Position numbers and translations under genes: made by a program | In this document: positions 28,121 to 36,661 of the stretch, one piece after another | How the letters are laid out: each line of letters begins with the position of its first letter | Position numbering within the stretch: the first letter of the stretch is position 1 | Notes under the pieces: generated by a model | The model's database searches: none | What the model saw: the letters and a program-made list of their open reading frames with translations, nothing else | What the model was told of the DNA's origin: nothing | NCBI RefSeq assembly: GCF_013426915.1 | Contig: NZ_AP023180.1 | Coordinates: 682,001 to 746,000, forward strand | Source of the DNA: Paraburkholderia sp. PGU19 | Lineage (GTDB): Bacteria > Pseudomonadota > Gammaproteobacteria > Burkholderiales > Burkholderiaceae | DNA: 64,000 bases | Reading direction: 5' to 3'

Positions 28121-29959
28121 ATGGCCACTGTCGCGCTCGATCCCGACACCACTGCGCTCGAAAGCGCGCTTGCCTGCACGCAATGGCGCACCGCGCGCCG
28201 ACTCGCCGCGACTGAGACGCGGGCCTGCGTGTTCACGCTGGATCGCGCGGGGCACGTGCTCGAAGGCATCGAGGAAGTCGCGGATTCGGACGCTGCCAGG
28301 CGTAACACGCTCGATGCGTTCTTTGCGCACTGTCCTGCCGCGCGCCTCGCCGCGCTCGCCGAAGCGGCAACATCGATATCGGGCGGACGTTGCGCGACGC
28401 TCGCGTTGCAAGGGAGCGCCGCCACGCTTGGGCAGGCGTTCGCGTTGCGTGTCGAGGCGCACGGGCGGCGTGTGTTTCTTGTTGCGCTGCATGCGGAAGA
28501 CGCCAGCGGCGGGCGTATCAACGGGTCCGCGAGCTGGATCACGCTGCTCGGCGCGACGCTCGACGTCCTGTTGCAACGCACCTTCGATCTCGCCGCGTAC
28601 GACACCCTCGTCGAAGAGCAGCGCGCGATCATCGATCATATCGGCGACGGGCTGATGGTGATCGGCCAGGGACATGTGCTGCGGCACGTCAATTCGGTGG
28701 CGGGGCGCATTCTCGGCATCGATCCGAAGACGAGCATCGGCAAGACGCTCAACGAGGTCATCGATTTCGAGCCGATCGTTGGGCCGATCTTCCATACGGG
28801 CGTTGGCTACGTGGATCGCGAACTCATCATCGATTCGCCGGCGCGGCATCTGCATCTGCTCGATACGGCCATTCCCATCAAGAATCGCTGCGGTGAAGTG
28901 GTGTCCGTCGTCAATACGTTTCGCGAGATGCGCCGCGTGCGCAAGATGGCGGGACGCTACGCAGGCAATCATGCGCGCTTCACGTTCGACAGCGTGGTCG
29001 GAACCAGCGCCGGCACGCGGCGCGCGCTCGATGCGGCGAAGAAAGCTGCGCGTGGCGCGTCGAATGTGCTGCTGTCCGGCGAGAGCGGTGTCGGCAAGGA
29101 AGTCTTTGCGCAGGCGATTCACAACGCCAGTTCGCGCAGCGCCCAGCCGTTCATCGCGATCAATTGCGCGGCCTTGCCGCATGCGCTGATCGAAAGCGAG
29201 CTGTTCGGCCACGCGCCCGGTGCCTTCACAGGCGCGGCGCGCGATGGCCGTCCCGGCAAGTTCGAGTCCGCCGACGGCGGCACGGTGTTCCTCGACGAAA
29301 TATCGGAATTGCCGATCGACGTGCAGGCGAAGCTGCTGCGGGTTCTGCAGGAGCGCGAAGTCACGCGCATCGGCGATACGCGCGGCATTCCGGTGGATGT
29401 GCGGATCGTCTGCGCGAGTAATCGCGATCTCGCGTCGATGGCGCGTGAGAAAACGTTTCGCGAAGATCTCTATTACCGGTGCAACGTGATCGAGATCGAC
29501 ATTCCGCCGTTACGCGAGCGGCGCGAGGATATACCTATGCTGGCGGCGTTCTTTCTCGAACGCTATTGCACGCGCATGCACAAGCCGATGCCTGTGCTGG
29601 CCGACCACGCATTGAAGCAATTGCAAGCCTACGACTGGCCGGGCAATGTGCGCGAACTGGAAAATCTCGTCGAGAAGATCGTCAATTTTGATGACGGCGA
29701 ACGCATCGAGGACGTGTCGTCGTTCCTGCGTGGCGCGACTCGGGCGCAACCCGTTGGCGATGCCGTACACGCCGCGCATCGGGCGGCACCTGTCTCGCTG
29801 ATGGAAGCGGAGCGTCAGGCCATCGAGAACGCGCTGGAGGCGTGCCGCTACAACGTCACGAATTGCGCGAAGCTGCTTGCCGTGTCGAAGCCTGCGCTCT
29901 ACGCGAAGATGAAGCGGCATGGCATTCGCCTCGAACGCTCGATCCGGCACAAGGTTTGA
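28121..29959 (+). CDS. Sigma-54-dependent transcriptional activator
   Basis: A 612-residue enhancer-binding protein. An N-terminal sensory region (to about 165), a PAS-like domain (about 170-285), AAA+ domain (about 287-520) with Walker A GESGVGKE near 319 and the sigma-54 contact loop GAFTGA near 367, and a C-terminal Fis-type helix-turn-helix (about 560-603, [27 protein letters not shown]). The ATG at 28121 follows GCAGGTAGAC. It lies 88 bp after the binding-protein gene, in the same direction as a sigma-54 promoter-driven operon, and is the obvious regulator. Ligand is likely a pathway acid or CoA ester, which is inference. Confidence 0.92.
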   Translation: MATVALDPDTTALESALACTQWRTARRLAATETRACVFTLDRAGHVLEGIEEVADSDAARRNTLDAFFAHCPAARLAALAEAATSISGGRCATLALQGSAATLGQAFALRVEAHGRRVFLVALHAEDASGGRINGSASWITLLGATLDVLLQRTFDLAAYDTLVEEQRAIIDHIGDGLMVIGQGHVLRHVNSVAGRILGIDPKTSIGKTLNEVIDFEPIVGPIFHTGVGYVDRELIIDSPARHLHLLDTAIPIKNRCGEVVSVVNTFREMRRVRKMAGRYAGNHARFTFDSVVGTSAGTRRALDAAKKAARGASNVLLSGESGVGKEVFAQAIHNASSRSAQPFIAINCAALPHALIESELFGHAPGAFTGAARDGRPGKFESADGGTVFLDEISELPIDVQAKLLRVLQEREVTRIGDTRGIPVDVRIVCASNRDLASMAREKTFREDLYYRCNVIEIDIPPLRERREDIPMLAAFFLERYCTRMHKPMPVLADHALKQLQAYDWPGNVRELENLVEKIVNFDDGERIEDVSSFLRGATRAQPVGDAVHAAHRAAPVSLMEAERQAIENALEACRYNVTNCAKLLAVSKPALYAKMKRHGIRLERSIRHKV

Positions 29960-29993
29960 ATCTTGCCGCGACGCGAACCGGGATAACACTCAC

Positions 29994-30443
29994 TCACGCA
30001 GCTTGCCCGGCCACATTCGTACGACGCCGCCGCGTCCCCGTTGTCTTCGACACTTCCTCGACGGGCGCGGCATCGCTCGCCCGCCGCGCCTGATAGGACT
30101 CGCCCCATTCCCTGAGGCTGATCAGCACCGGGGCGAGCGTCTCGCCGAACGGCGTCAATTCGTATTCGACCTTCGGCGGAACCTGCGGATAGACATGGCG
30201 CGCCACGATGCCGTCCGCCTCCAGTTCGCGCAATTGCAGCGTCAGCATGCGTTGCGTCGTGTTCGGCAGCAGCCGTGTCAGCTCCATGAAGCGCTTCTTT
30301 TCGTGCATCAGGTGAAACAGGATCACCGGCTTCCACAAGCCGCCGATTACCGAAAGCGTCATTTCGACGGCGCAGCCGCTCTTGCTGTCCAGGCGTTTGG
30401 GTCGCATGGCGTTCATACCTACATAATTGATAGTACCGGCCAT
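29994..30443 (-). CDS. HxlR-family transcriptional regulator
   Basis: A 149-residue winged-helix regulator. The HxlR core CAVEMTLSVIGGLWKPVILFHLMHEKKRFMELTRLLPNTTQRMLTLQLRELEADGIV is at residues 24-80, with a basic C-terminal tail. The conserved Cys 24 in SGCAVE is common in this family and can be a redox or electrophile sensor. ATG 30443 has AAGAAGG upstream; 30563 would read through a non-coding stretch. Divergent from a quinone-oxidoreductase-like gene, a common pairing. ATAATTG occurs at 30423-30429 and 30442-30448 around its start and may be part of an operator. Confidence 0.85.
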   Translation of the reverse strand: MAGTINYVGMNAMRPKRLDSKSGCAVEMTLSVIGGLWKPVILFHLMHEKKRFMELTRLLPNTTQRMLTLQLRELEADGIVARHVYPQVPPKVEYELTPFGETLAPVLISLREWGESYQARRASDAAPVEEVSKTTGTRRRRTNVAGQAA

Positions 30444-30605
30444 AATTGTACCTTCTTGCGGCAATCGACGTACGACCTGACAATCACGGCGTGGTCGCGG
30501 AGCGTTCGCGTCCTCGCGTGCCGTTCCAGGCGCGCGACCGCCTTTTCGACGGCGATGCCGCATCGCGCATCGTCGGTCGTCAATCGACTATCAGGAGTTG
30601 CTTCG

Positions 30606-31613
30606 ATGAAAGCCATTACCTTGCGCCAGCCCGCCGGACTGGACAATCTCGTACGCGTGGAGCTTGCCGATCCCGGCGCGCCGGCGCCCGGCGAAATCCG
30701 CGTGCGCATCCACGCAAGTTCGCTCAACTTCCATGACCTGGGTGTCGTCACGGGACGCATGCGCACGGATGACGGCCGCATTCCGATGTCCGATGGCGCG
30801 GGCGTCGTCGAAGCGATCGGCGAGGGTGTGACGGAATTCGCGGTCGGCGATGCCGTCGTATCGACATTCTTTCCGTACTGGCTCGACGGCGGCCCGACGC
30901 TCGCCGACTTTTCGACCACACCGGGCGACGGCGTCGACGGCTACGCTCGCGAGAGCGTCGTGCGCCCCGCGCAATGGTTCACGCACGCGCCGCGCGGTTA
31001 CACCCACGCAGAGGCTGCGACGTTGACCACGGCAGGCCTGACCGCGTGGCGCGCGCTCGTCGTCGACTACGCGCTGAAGGCGGGCGACACTGTGCTCGTT
31101 CAGGGCACGGGCGGCGTCTCGATCTTCGCGCTGCAGTTCGCGAAGCAGATGGGCGCGACGGTGATCGCGACGTCGTCATCCGACGAGAAACTGGCGAAGG
31201 CCAGCGCGCTCGGCGCCGATCACCTGATCAACTACAGGCGCGATACCGACTGGGCCGCGAAGGTACTCGATATCACGAACGGCCGTGGTGTCGACAACGT
31301 GGTCGAAGTGGGCGGTCCGGACACGCTAGGGCAGTCGATCCAGGCTTGCCGGATCGGTGGTCACATCGCATTGATCGGTGTGTTGACGGGACTGGCTGGG
31401 CAGGTGCCGACGGCTGAACTGATGCGTCGTCAGCAGAAGCTGCAGGGACTGATTGTCGGCAGCCGGAGGCATCAGATCGACATGATCCGCGCGATCGACG
31501 CAAACGGAATCAAGCCGGTGATCGACAGCACGTTCGCGCTCGGCGAGATCGCCGACGCGTTCCGCCATCAGGCGGCGGGCAAGCATTTCGGCAAGGTTTG
31601 TCTGGCGGTTTGA
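30606..31613 (+). CDS. Zinc-type alcohol dehydrogenase-like/quinone oxidoreductase
   Basis: A 335-residue medium-chain dehydrogenase/reductase. The GroES-like N-terminal domain lacks the classical catalytic-zinc Cys-His set (SSLNFHDLGVVTG; SDGAGVVEAIGEGV), pointing to the zinc-free quinone oxidoreductase branch. The NAD(P) loop GTGGVSIFALQFAKQMGA is near residue 168. It reduces quinones or unsaturated carbonyls with NAD(P)H. The ATG at 30606 has AGGAG at 30593-30597. Likely controlled by the divergent HxlR regulator. Confidence 0.87.
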   Translation: MKAITLRQPAGLDNLVRVELADPGAPAPGEIRVRIHASSLNFHDLGVVTGRMRTDDGRIPMSDGAGVVEAIGEGVTEFAVGDAVVSTFFPYWLDGGPTLADFSTTPGDGVDGYARESVVRPAQWFTHAPRGYTHAEAATLTTAGLTAWRALVVDYALKAGDTVLVQGTGGVSIFALQFAKQMGATVIATSSSDEKLAKASALGADHLINYRRDTDWAAKVLDITNGRGVDNVVEVGGPDTLGQSIQACRIGGHIALIGVLTGLAGQVPTAELMRRQQKLQGLIVGSRRHQIDMIRAIDANGIKPVIDSTFALGEIADAFRHQAAGKHFGKVCLAV

Positions 31614-31654
31614 AAGCAGGCGGCGGCAGCGATCGGGCGCCGCGGGCGCCGCGG

Positions 31655-31683
31655 GCGATCTTCTCCTTCCCGGTGAAGATCGC
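31655..31683. terminator. Hairpin between convergent genes
   Basis: Inverted repeat GCGATCTTC (31655-31663) and GAAGATCGC (31675-31683) with an 11-base loop, just after a tandem copy of GGCGCCGCG. No T-run follows, so intrinsic termination is uncertain. Confidence 0.4.
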
Positions 31684-31689
31684 GACAGG

Positions 31690-32538
31690 TCAGTAGTAAA
31701 GCCAGCGCCCATACTCCGGCGACCAGTACCAGCGGCCAGCATACGGCGCCGGCTGGTATCCGCCCGTCCAGGGAGCGGGTGGCGCATAGTAGGCGTACGG
31801 ACGGGCGGCCACGCTGGTTGGCCGCTGCACGTAGCCATAGGCTTGCGGCGGAGGCTGCATCGCTACAGGCGGCGGCGCGTACTGCGTTCGCGGTCGCGCG
31901 TACTGCGGCTCGGTCGTGTAGACCTGTGCTGTACGTGGCATGACCGCCTCGTCGCCTTCGTCATCGGCGTACTCCTCGGGCGGCATTGCATTCTGTTGTT
32001 GCACGCGTCCCGTAGACCGCGCGACGCCCGCATTGCGCGGCGGCGCGCTGGGGCGTTGAACCGGTTGCGGGTTCTGCAGCGAGTCGGTATCCGTCCAGGC
32101 GTCGGTTGTCGCGACTGGAGAGCGATAGGCAACCGGCTTGGGTGGCGCGATGCGAGTGCTGCCGGATGCGACAGATTGCGCGCCTGGCTGCTCCCCAAGC
32201 GGCTTCGACGTGACGGGCACCTCTTGCACGGTCTCGATATCGCTTGTCTCGCTGTAAACGTGTTTGATGTCGAGGATGGGTTTGCGAGCAGCCTCAACCG
32301 TCGGTTTCTGCGCCCGCGCTTCGGTTGCGGGTGGTGTCGTGGCGGCAGTGCCCTTTGCAGCGGCCTCGTGCGCGAGTTCCTCTTTCGCTGCCTTGTAGCC
32401 GCGATCGTAGGCCGCCTTCACTTCCCGGTCCTGGGCCTCGGCGTCGTCGGCCGCGCTGTACGCGTGGGATGATGCCGAAAACAGGCAACCTGTGGCGAGA
32501 AACGCGCCCGCCAATGTCTGCCTCAAGTGTGCGTCCAT
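31690..32538 (-). CDS. Secreted Pro/Tyr/Gln-rich hypothetical protein
   Basis: A 282-residue protein with a Sec signal (MDAHLRQTLAGAFLATGCLFSASSHA), an acidic helical segment (DDAEAQDREVKAAYDRGYKAAKEELAHEAAAKG), a low-complexity Pro/Thr/Ala middle, and a C-terminus rich in Tyr, Pro, Ala and Trp ending AGRWYWSPEYGRWLYY. The terminal Trp/Tyr repeat resembles short cell-envelope proteins. AAGGGAGG precedes the ATG at 32538. Function unknown; probably periplasmic or outer-surface. Transcribed alone. Confidence 0.72.
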   Translation of the reverse strand: MDAHLRQTLAGAFLATGCLFSASSHAYSAADDAEAQDREVKAAYDRGYKAAKEELAHEAAAKGTAATTPPATEARAQKPTVEAARKPILDIKHVYSETSDIETVQEVPVTSKPLGEQPGAQSVASGSTRIAPPKPVAYRSPVATTDAWTDTDSLQNPQPVQRPSAPPRNAGVARSTGRVQQQNAMPPEEYADDEGDEAVMPRTAQVYTTEPQYARPRTQYAPPPVAMQPPPQAYGYVQRPTSVAARPYAYYAPPAPWTGGYQPAPYAGRWYWSPEYGRWLYY

Positions 32539-32711
32539 GAGGCCTCCCTTTATGGTTATTGATGGCGAATCGTACAACGTCTCCAGCAACAAAAAAACAC
32601 TAGAGATGCCATTGCGTTCGCTTCCCAACTGAACCTTCAATCGCATGCGTTAGCAATGAAACATACGCGGCGGCATGCGTTCGTTGCGAGCGGTCTCGAT
32701 AGAAGCAGAAG

Positions 32712-32969
32712 CTATGGCTTGCTCCAGACCAGCCTCCAGCACATCAGAAAGGTACCGTGAGCGTCTCTTGAAACGGCTCCTTCGGCCTTACACGCGGTAC
32801 CGGGAAGTGCCGGGCCGAACTGGGCGACTTCTCTATCGGCGTCGGCGAGTGCATCGGCGGGCACCCGTCCCCAGATGGACAGACTGGCCAGTACGCTGGC
32901 ACAGCCGACCAGAATAATAAGCGTACGTTTCATTTGGGCGGGGCGGCTGGCAATAAGGTCGATTTTCAT
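32712..32969 (-). CDS. Small secreted protein with Cys-x-x-x-G pilin-tip-like motif
   Basis: An 85-residue protein with an N-terminal hydrophobic signal (RTLIILVGCASVLASLSIWG) and a C-terminus CKAEGAVSRDAHGTFLMCWRLVWSKP. The pattern C...G..(A/S)RD..G..L.C...W recurs in pilus-tip or shufflon-type C-terminal domains and some phage tail proteins; the two Cys could form a disulfide. No strong ribosome binding site is seen; an internal ATG at 32933 (MKRTLIIL) is an alternative start. No pilus genes are adjacent. Function unknown. Confidence 0.52.
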   Translation of the reverse strand: MKIDLIASRPAQMKRTLIILVGCASVLASLSIWGRVPADALADADREVAQFGPALPGTACKAEGAVSRDAHGTFLMCWRLVWSKP

Positions 32970-33111
32970 CGTGAAGGCTCGTCTGGCGGAGGCTTATGAG
33001 CGCTCTTATCGGCATCGGCTGCCAAAAGAATAGATCCCGGTTCAACTATTTTTTTCGGGCCAGATTGTCGCAGATCGACCGACGACGATACGGGCCCGGG
33101 CGGGTGTGGTT

Positions 33112-33786
33112 TCAGTTGCCGGCAACGGGTTCGCGTCGAGCGTTCCGGCGCAGCATATCGGCGGGCACACCGAACGTTCGGACGAACGCTCGGCGCATGC
33201 GCTCCCGATCCGCAAAACCCGTTTCCTGCGCCACGACGTTGATCGTGTGCCGGCCCTGTTCGATCATGAATCGGGCGGCTTCCAGCCGTAGCTGCTCCAC
33301 GGCCTTGGCGGGCGACTGACCGGTCTCGGCCACGAACGCGCGGCTGAACTGGCGAGGGCTGAGGTTGGCCACCGCGGCAAGCTCCTCGACGGTCAGCGGA
33401 TTGCGCAGGTTGCGGCGGATGTGCGCCAGCACCAGTTCGATCCGATCGGACTTGGGCGTCATGTCGAGCAGGGCGGAATGTTGCATCTGCCCACCCAGCC
33501 GACGCTGATTCATGACCAGAAGCCTTGCGACCATTTTGGCGGCATCGGGACCGAGGTCGTTATCGAAGACCGCCTCTTCGCCAATGACGGTCCCATCTGG
33601 TCCTCTGCGGGAATGACAGCCGGTATCGATCTCGTTCTGGCGTTGATCGGTTCGATGCGTCGCGGCAGGAAGGTTGTCGATGAAACGCGAAATAGCCGTT
33701 GCATCGCCATCGCGATAGAGTCGGAGCAGTTCTTTCGCCTGCTTCTTCACATGGTCGAGATTGGCCCTGGAAGGCAGCGTATTCAT
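33112..33786 (-). pseudogene. Chimeric AraC-type regulator: ankyrin-protein start plus inverted piece plus GlxA-type C-terminus
   Basis: A continuous 224-codon frame made of three unrelated pieces. Residues 1 to about 48 (NTLPSRANLDHVKKQAKELLRLYRDGD) match the start of ankyrin/DUF-type proteins of Burkholderia. Residues about 49-75 are nonsense-like because the DNA is a GlxA fragment in reverse orientation. From DLGPDAAKMVARLLVM onward the protein is the C-terminal half of a DJ-1/PfpI-type (GlxA/FtrA) AraC regulator, with both helix-turn-helix motifs (VEELAAVANLSPRQFSRAF; INVVAQETGFADRERMRRAF). The N-terminal sensory domain is gone. A GAGGA site precedes the ATG at 33786, so a truncated DNA-binding protein may still be made. 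Confidence 0.7.
33562..33645 (+). pseudogene. Inverted GlxA/FtrA fragment inside the AraC pseudogene
   Basis: The plus strand here reads EDRLFANDGPIWSSAGMTAG followed by IDLVLALI. The pattern IWSSAGMTAGIDLxLAL is the linker signature of GlxA-type AraC regulators and should lie directly before DLGPDAAKM, but those codons are on the minus strand. So about 85 bp were inverted in place. Endpoints are approximate to a few bases. Confidence 0.72.
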
Positions 33787-33977
33787 TGCGGATCCTCGTG
33801 CATTGGAGGCTGTCGGTCCGCAATACCGCCTGCACAAAGGATGATGAGATAACGCATTGGCTATCGCAGGTGAGTTCAACTCTTTCCGCGGACCCGGAAG
33901 CGGCTGTACCGCTGACGAGATGCCAGGAGAAGACGGGCGGCGCCGTCAACTCCCACGCAAACGAATGAGTGTTGGAC

Positions 33978-34418
33978 CTATTCCTGCGGCGGCAACAGCG
34001 CCAGAAGCAGTCGCCGTAACTCCAGACATTCCCGCTGCGTCAGCCTTGCCGTGAGAATGCGCTCGACTTCCTCGACACGCGGACGCAAGGTCGCAAGCTG
34101 CTTCTTGCCGTCCGCAGTGAGAAACAGCACATAACTGCGCTTGTCGACGGGGTCGTCGGACCGTTCGATCAGGCCGTTGCGCACCATGCGCGCGACGAGA
34201 TCGGCGATCGTCGAACGGTCCACGTCGAGTTCATCGCCGAGTTGCCGCTGATTGACGCCGGGTGTCTTATGTAAGATCTCGAGCGCCGCATACTGGACGC
34301 TCGTGACCTCGGCGGAGACTTCGCTGAGCCATACCGCTACGTGGCGCTGCTGGGCGCGGCGTACGAGACTGCCCGTAAATTTCGAGAGCGCTTCTGGGTT
34401 GTCGTGTCTGGTCGGCAA
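33978..34418 (-). CDS. mobR: MarR-family regulator, MobR-like
   Basis: A 146-residue MarR winged-helix protein: VTSVQYAALEILHKTPGVNQRQLGDELDVDRSTIADLVARMVRNGLIERSDDPVDKRSYVLFLTADG is the complete family DNA-binding core. It follows the mobA-like gene on the same strand by 19 bp. MobR of Comamonas represses the 3-hydroxybenzoate 4-hydroxylase gene and is a MarR protein next to it, so the context supports the name. The start is unclear: no ATG precedes the core and a TTG at 34418 without a good ribosome binding site is used here. Confidence 0.75.
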   Translation of the reverse strand: MPTRHDNPEALSKFTGSLVRRAQQRHVAVWLSEVSAEVTSVQYAALEILHKTPGVNQRQLGDELDVDRSTIADLVARMVRNGLIERSDDPVDKRSYVLFLTADGKKQLATLRPRVEEVERILTARLTQRECLELRRLLLALLPPQE

Positions 34419-34437
34419 TTTCGCAGTTTGGAGCGGG

Positions 34438-36333
34438 TTAGCGCATACGGAATATCGGCTGGAAAAAGGCCTTTAGTTCCGCGTATGCATCGAGTGGAAG
34501 AACATGCGCGACGTATTGATCCGGACGGACCACGACGAGCGCGCCCCGTTCGCGGTCGATGCCGCGCGCGTCGAAGATATCAGTCGCTGCGTCGCACGTA
34601 AATGTTTTCTCGTAGTCGATGAGGCCGTAGCGTCCCTTGCGCGGCAGCAACAAGGCGGGCAGGTCGTCGAGACGCACTTCGCGATGCGGCTGTTGCAGCA
34701 CCGCGCGGAGATCGAACACGCTATCCACGTCGGCATCCTCTGGCGTGACGAGCCGCAAGACAGAATCGGGCGATGTAGCGAGATGCTCGCACAGCGCATC
34801 GAGCGCAGTCCGTTTCGCATCCGCGAACGCGTACAGGCGCCAGCGGCCGTCCGCGGATGCCGCGTGCCCGAGATGGACAGGCTTTGCATCGGCGACACGA
34901 ACGACGGGCGATGAATGAAAACGCGTGCCGATCACGAAGCCGCTGGCGAGCGCCTGATGCGCCGCTTCGCCTGTGAGCACACCCGGCCGGTAATGCGTTG
35001 CGACCCCCGCCGTATATCGGCCCGCGCGAACGAAATAGGCTTGCAGTTCAGCCGGATCGACGCCGCCAGCCTCGGGCCGGTTGGGATCTTTCGGCGGCGC
35101 GGCCATCATCGCCGACCATTCCTTGTCGAAGTCGATCAACTCCTGCGCGATCGGCTGACGTTCATCGGAATACGTACGCAACAGATCGACGTCGCTGCGC
35201 CCCTGAAGCACCGCGCCGAGTTTCCAGCCGAGATTGAAGCCGTCCTGCATCGATACGTTCATGCCCTGGCCGGCCTTCGCGCTATGCGTATGACAGGCGT
35301 CGCCGGCGATGAACACGCGTGGGTCGCGAGACGTGCCGTCGGCGGCGATGGCGTCGTCGAAGCGGTCGGTCAGGCGCTGTCCCACTTCATACACGGAGAA
35401 CCACGCGACTTCCTTTGCATCGAGTGTATAAGGATGCAGGATATGCTGAGCCGTCTCGATGATGTGCTCGACGGTGGTCTGTTTGAGGCTGTCGCGATTC
35501 TCGGGCGTGACCTCGCCCAGATCGACGTAGAAGCGCACCAGGTATCCGCCTTCGCGCGGAATGATGAGCAGGTTGCCCTTGCTCGCGGACTGAATAGCGG
35601 CTTTCAGGCGGATGTCCGGAAAGTCCGTGACCGCGAGCGCGTCCATCACGCCCCACGCATGATTGGCGGCATCGCCGCGCAGCGTTTGTCCGATGGCCGT
35701 ACGCACGCGGCTGCGGGCGCCGTCGCAACCGACGACATAGCGCGCACGCACAGTGATTTCCTCACCCAGCCGCGCTTCATCTGTGCGGCGCAACGTCACG
35801 TGCACGGGGTAATCGCCCGTCTCGTCGCGTTGTACGTCGACCAGTTCCAGATCGTAGTCCGGTTCGAGCCGTTGCGCGGAGCGACGCATCACATCGAGCA
35901 GATAGTCCTGCACGCGCGCCTGATTGACGATCACATGCGGAAACTCCGACATACCTGTTTCGGTATCCTGAACACGGCCGGTACGCTTGATCGCGCCACG
36001 ATCCTGCGCATCGGGACGCCAGAACACGGTTTCGTTGACCCAATAGGCTTCTCGCTGCAAGCGGTCGCTGAGACCAAATGCATTGAACATCTCGACAGTC
36101 CGGCACGCGACACCGTCTGCCTGTCCCATCTGCAACGGTCCTGAGCGCCGCTCGACGACGCGCGTGCGGATGGTCGGGAATTGCGACAGTTGTGCTGCCA
36201 GCACGAGTCCCGCAGGACCGCTTCCGACGATCAGCACGTCGACCGTATCGGGCATCTCGACGTGAGGTGCGCCGTCGGCAGCCGGTTCGATGGTCGGATC
36301 GCCGACGCGGAAACCGTTGAGATGAAATTGCAT
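34438..36333 (-). CDS. mobA: FAD-dependent aromatic hydroxylase, 3-hydroxybenzoate 4-monooxygenase type
   Basis: A 631-residue class A flavoprotein monooxygenase. The dinucleotide motif DVLIVGSGPAGLVLAAQLSQ starts near residue 31, the DG motif VGCDGARSRVRTAIG is near 205, and the GD motif FIAGDACHTHSAKAGQGMNVSMQDG near 345. A C-terminal thioredoxin-like domain follows, as in phenol hydroxylase and MobA (639 residues). MobA converts 3-hydroxybenzoate to protocatechuate with NADPH and O2. GGAGGA precedes the ATG at 36333. The neighbouring MarR gene supports MobA, but a different phenolic substrate is possible. Confidence 0.85.
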   Translation of the reverse strand: MQFHLNGFRVGDPTIEPAADGAPHVEMPDTVDVLIVGSGPAGLVLAAQLSQFPTIRTRVVERRSGPLQMGQADGVACRTVEMFNAFGLSDRLQREAYWVNETVFWRPDAQDRGAIKRTGRVQDTETGMSEFPHVIVNQARVQDYLLDVMRRSAQRLEPDYDLELVDVQRDETGDYPVHVTLRRTDEARLGEEITVRARYVVGCDGARSRVRTAIGQTLRGDAANHAWGVMDALAVTDFPDIRLKAAIQSASKGNLLIIPREGGYLVRFYVDLGEVTPENRDSLKQTTVEHIIETAQHILHPYTLDAKEVAWFSVYEVGQRLTDRFDDAIAADGTSRDPRVFIAGDACHTHSAKAGQGMNVSMQDGFNLGWKLGAVLQGRSDVDLLRTYSDERQPIAQELIDFDKEWSAMMAAPPKDPNRPEAGGVDPAELQAYFVRAGRYTAGVATHYRPGVLTGEAAHQALASGFVIGTRFHSSPVVRVADAKPVHLGHAASADGRWRLYAFADAKRTALDALCEHLATSPDSVLRLVTPEDADVDSVFDLRAVLQQPHREVRLDDLPALLLPRKGRYGLIDYEKTFTCDAATDIFDARGIDRERGALVVVRPDQYVAHVLPLDAYAELKAFFQPIFRMR

Positions 36334-36372
36334 GGTGTCTTCCTCCAGTTCGAATGTGTCATCGTGATGCTG

Positions 36373-36400
36373 AATATACTCCGTACACCAACCATTTCAA
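36373..36400 (-). promoter_or_regulatory. Candidate sigma-70 promoter of mobA
   Basis: On the minus strand, TTGAAA (36400-36395) and TATATT (36378-36373) are separated by 16 bp, about 40 bp upstream of the mobA start. Both hexamers match the consensus at four or five of six positions. Confidence 0.6.
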
Positions 36401-36570
36401 AGCACTTCATGTGGCAGTGGATGTTTACCCTGGGCTGAAGATTTCGAAAGCGTGGCTCTGGCCGCGTCCGAAAAAGCTGCCTATATCCGGCACGCGGACG
36501 CCGCAGCGCAGCCTCCGACGCCATATCGGGTAAAACCCTAAGTCCTATTCCGCGCGACGGCCGACTCTGC

Positions 36571-36605
36571 TATAAATTGCGCTCCGTGGCTGATTACGTT
36601 TTAGC
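36571..36605 (+). promoter_or_regulatory. Candidate promoter/operator of the ribose operon
   Basis: A TATAAA -10-like box at 36571-36576 is followed at 36589-36605 by GCTGATTACGTTTTAGC, which resembles the LacI/Cra-type operator pattern with a central ACGT (consensus near TGAAACGTTTCA). This position, just after the start site, would suit repression by the Cra-like regulator at 41792. The -35 is poor and the palindrome imperfect. Confidence 0.35.
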
Positions 36606-36661
36606 ACGACGATTTCTTGTAAGATTGGCAAGGTTCAGCGGGACCGTTTGAAAGGAATGGC

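Noticed and set aside
33421..33852. 143-codon plus-strand frame in the AraC pseudogene
   Set aside because: Only 28 codons of it (33562-33645) resemble a protein, the inverted GlxA piece; the rest is antisense.
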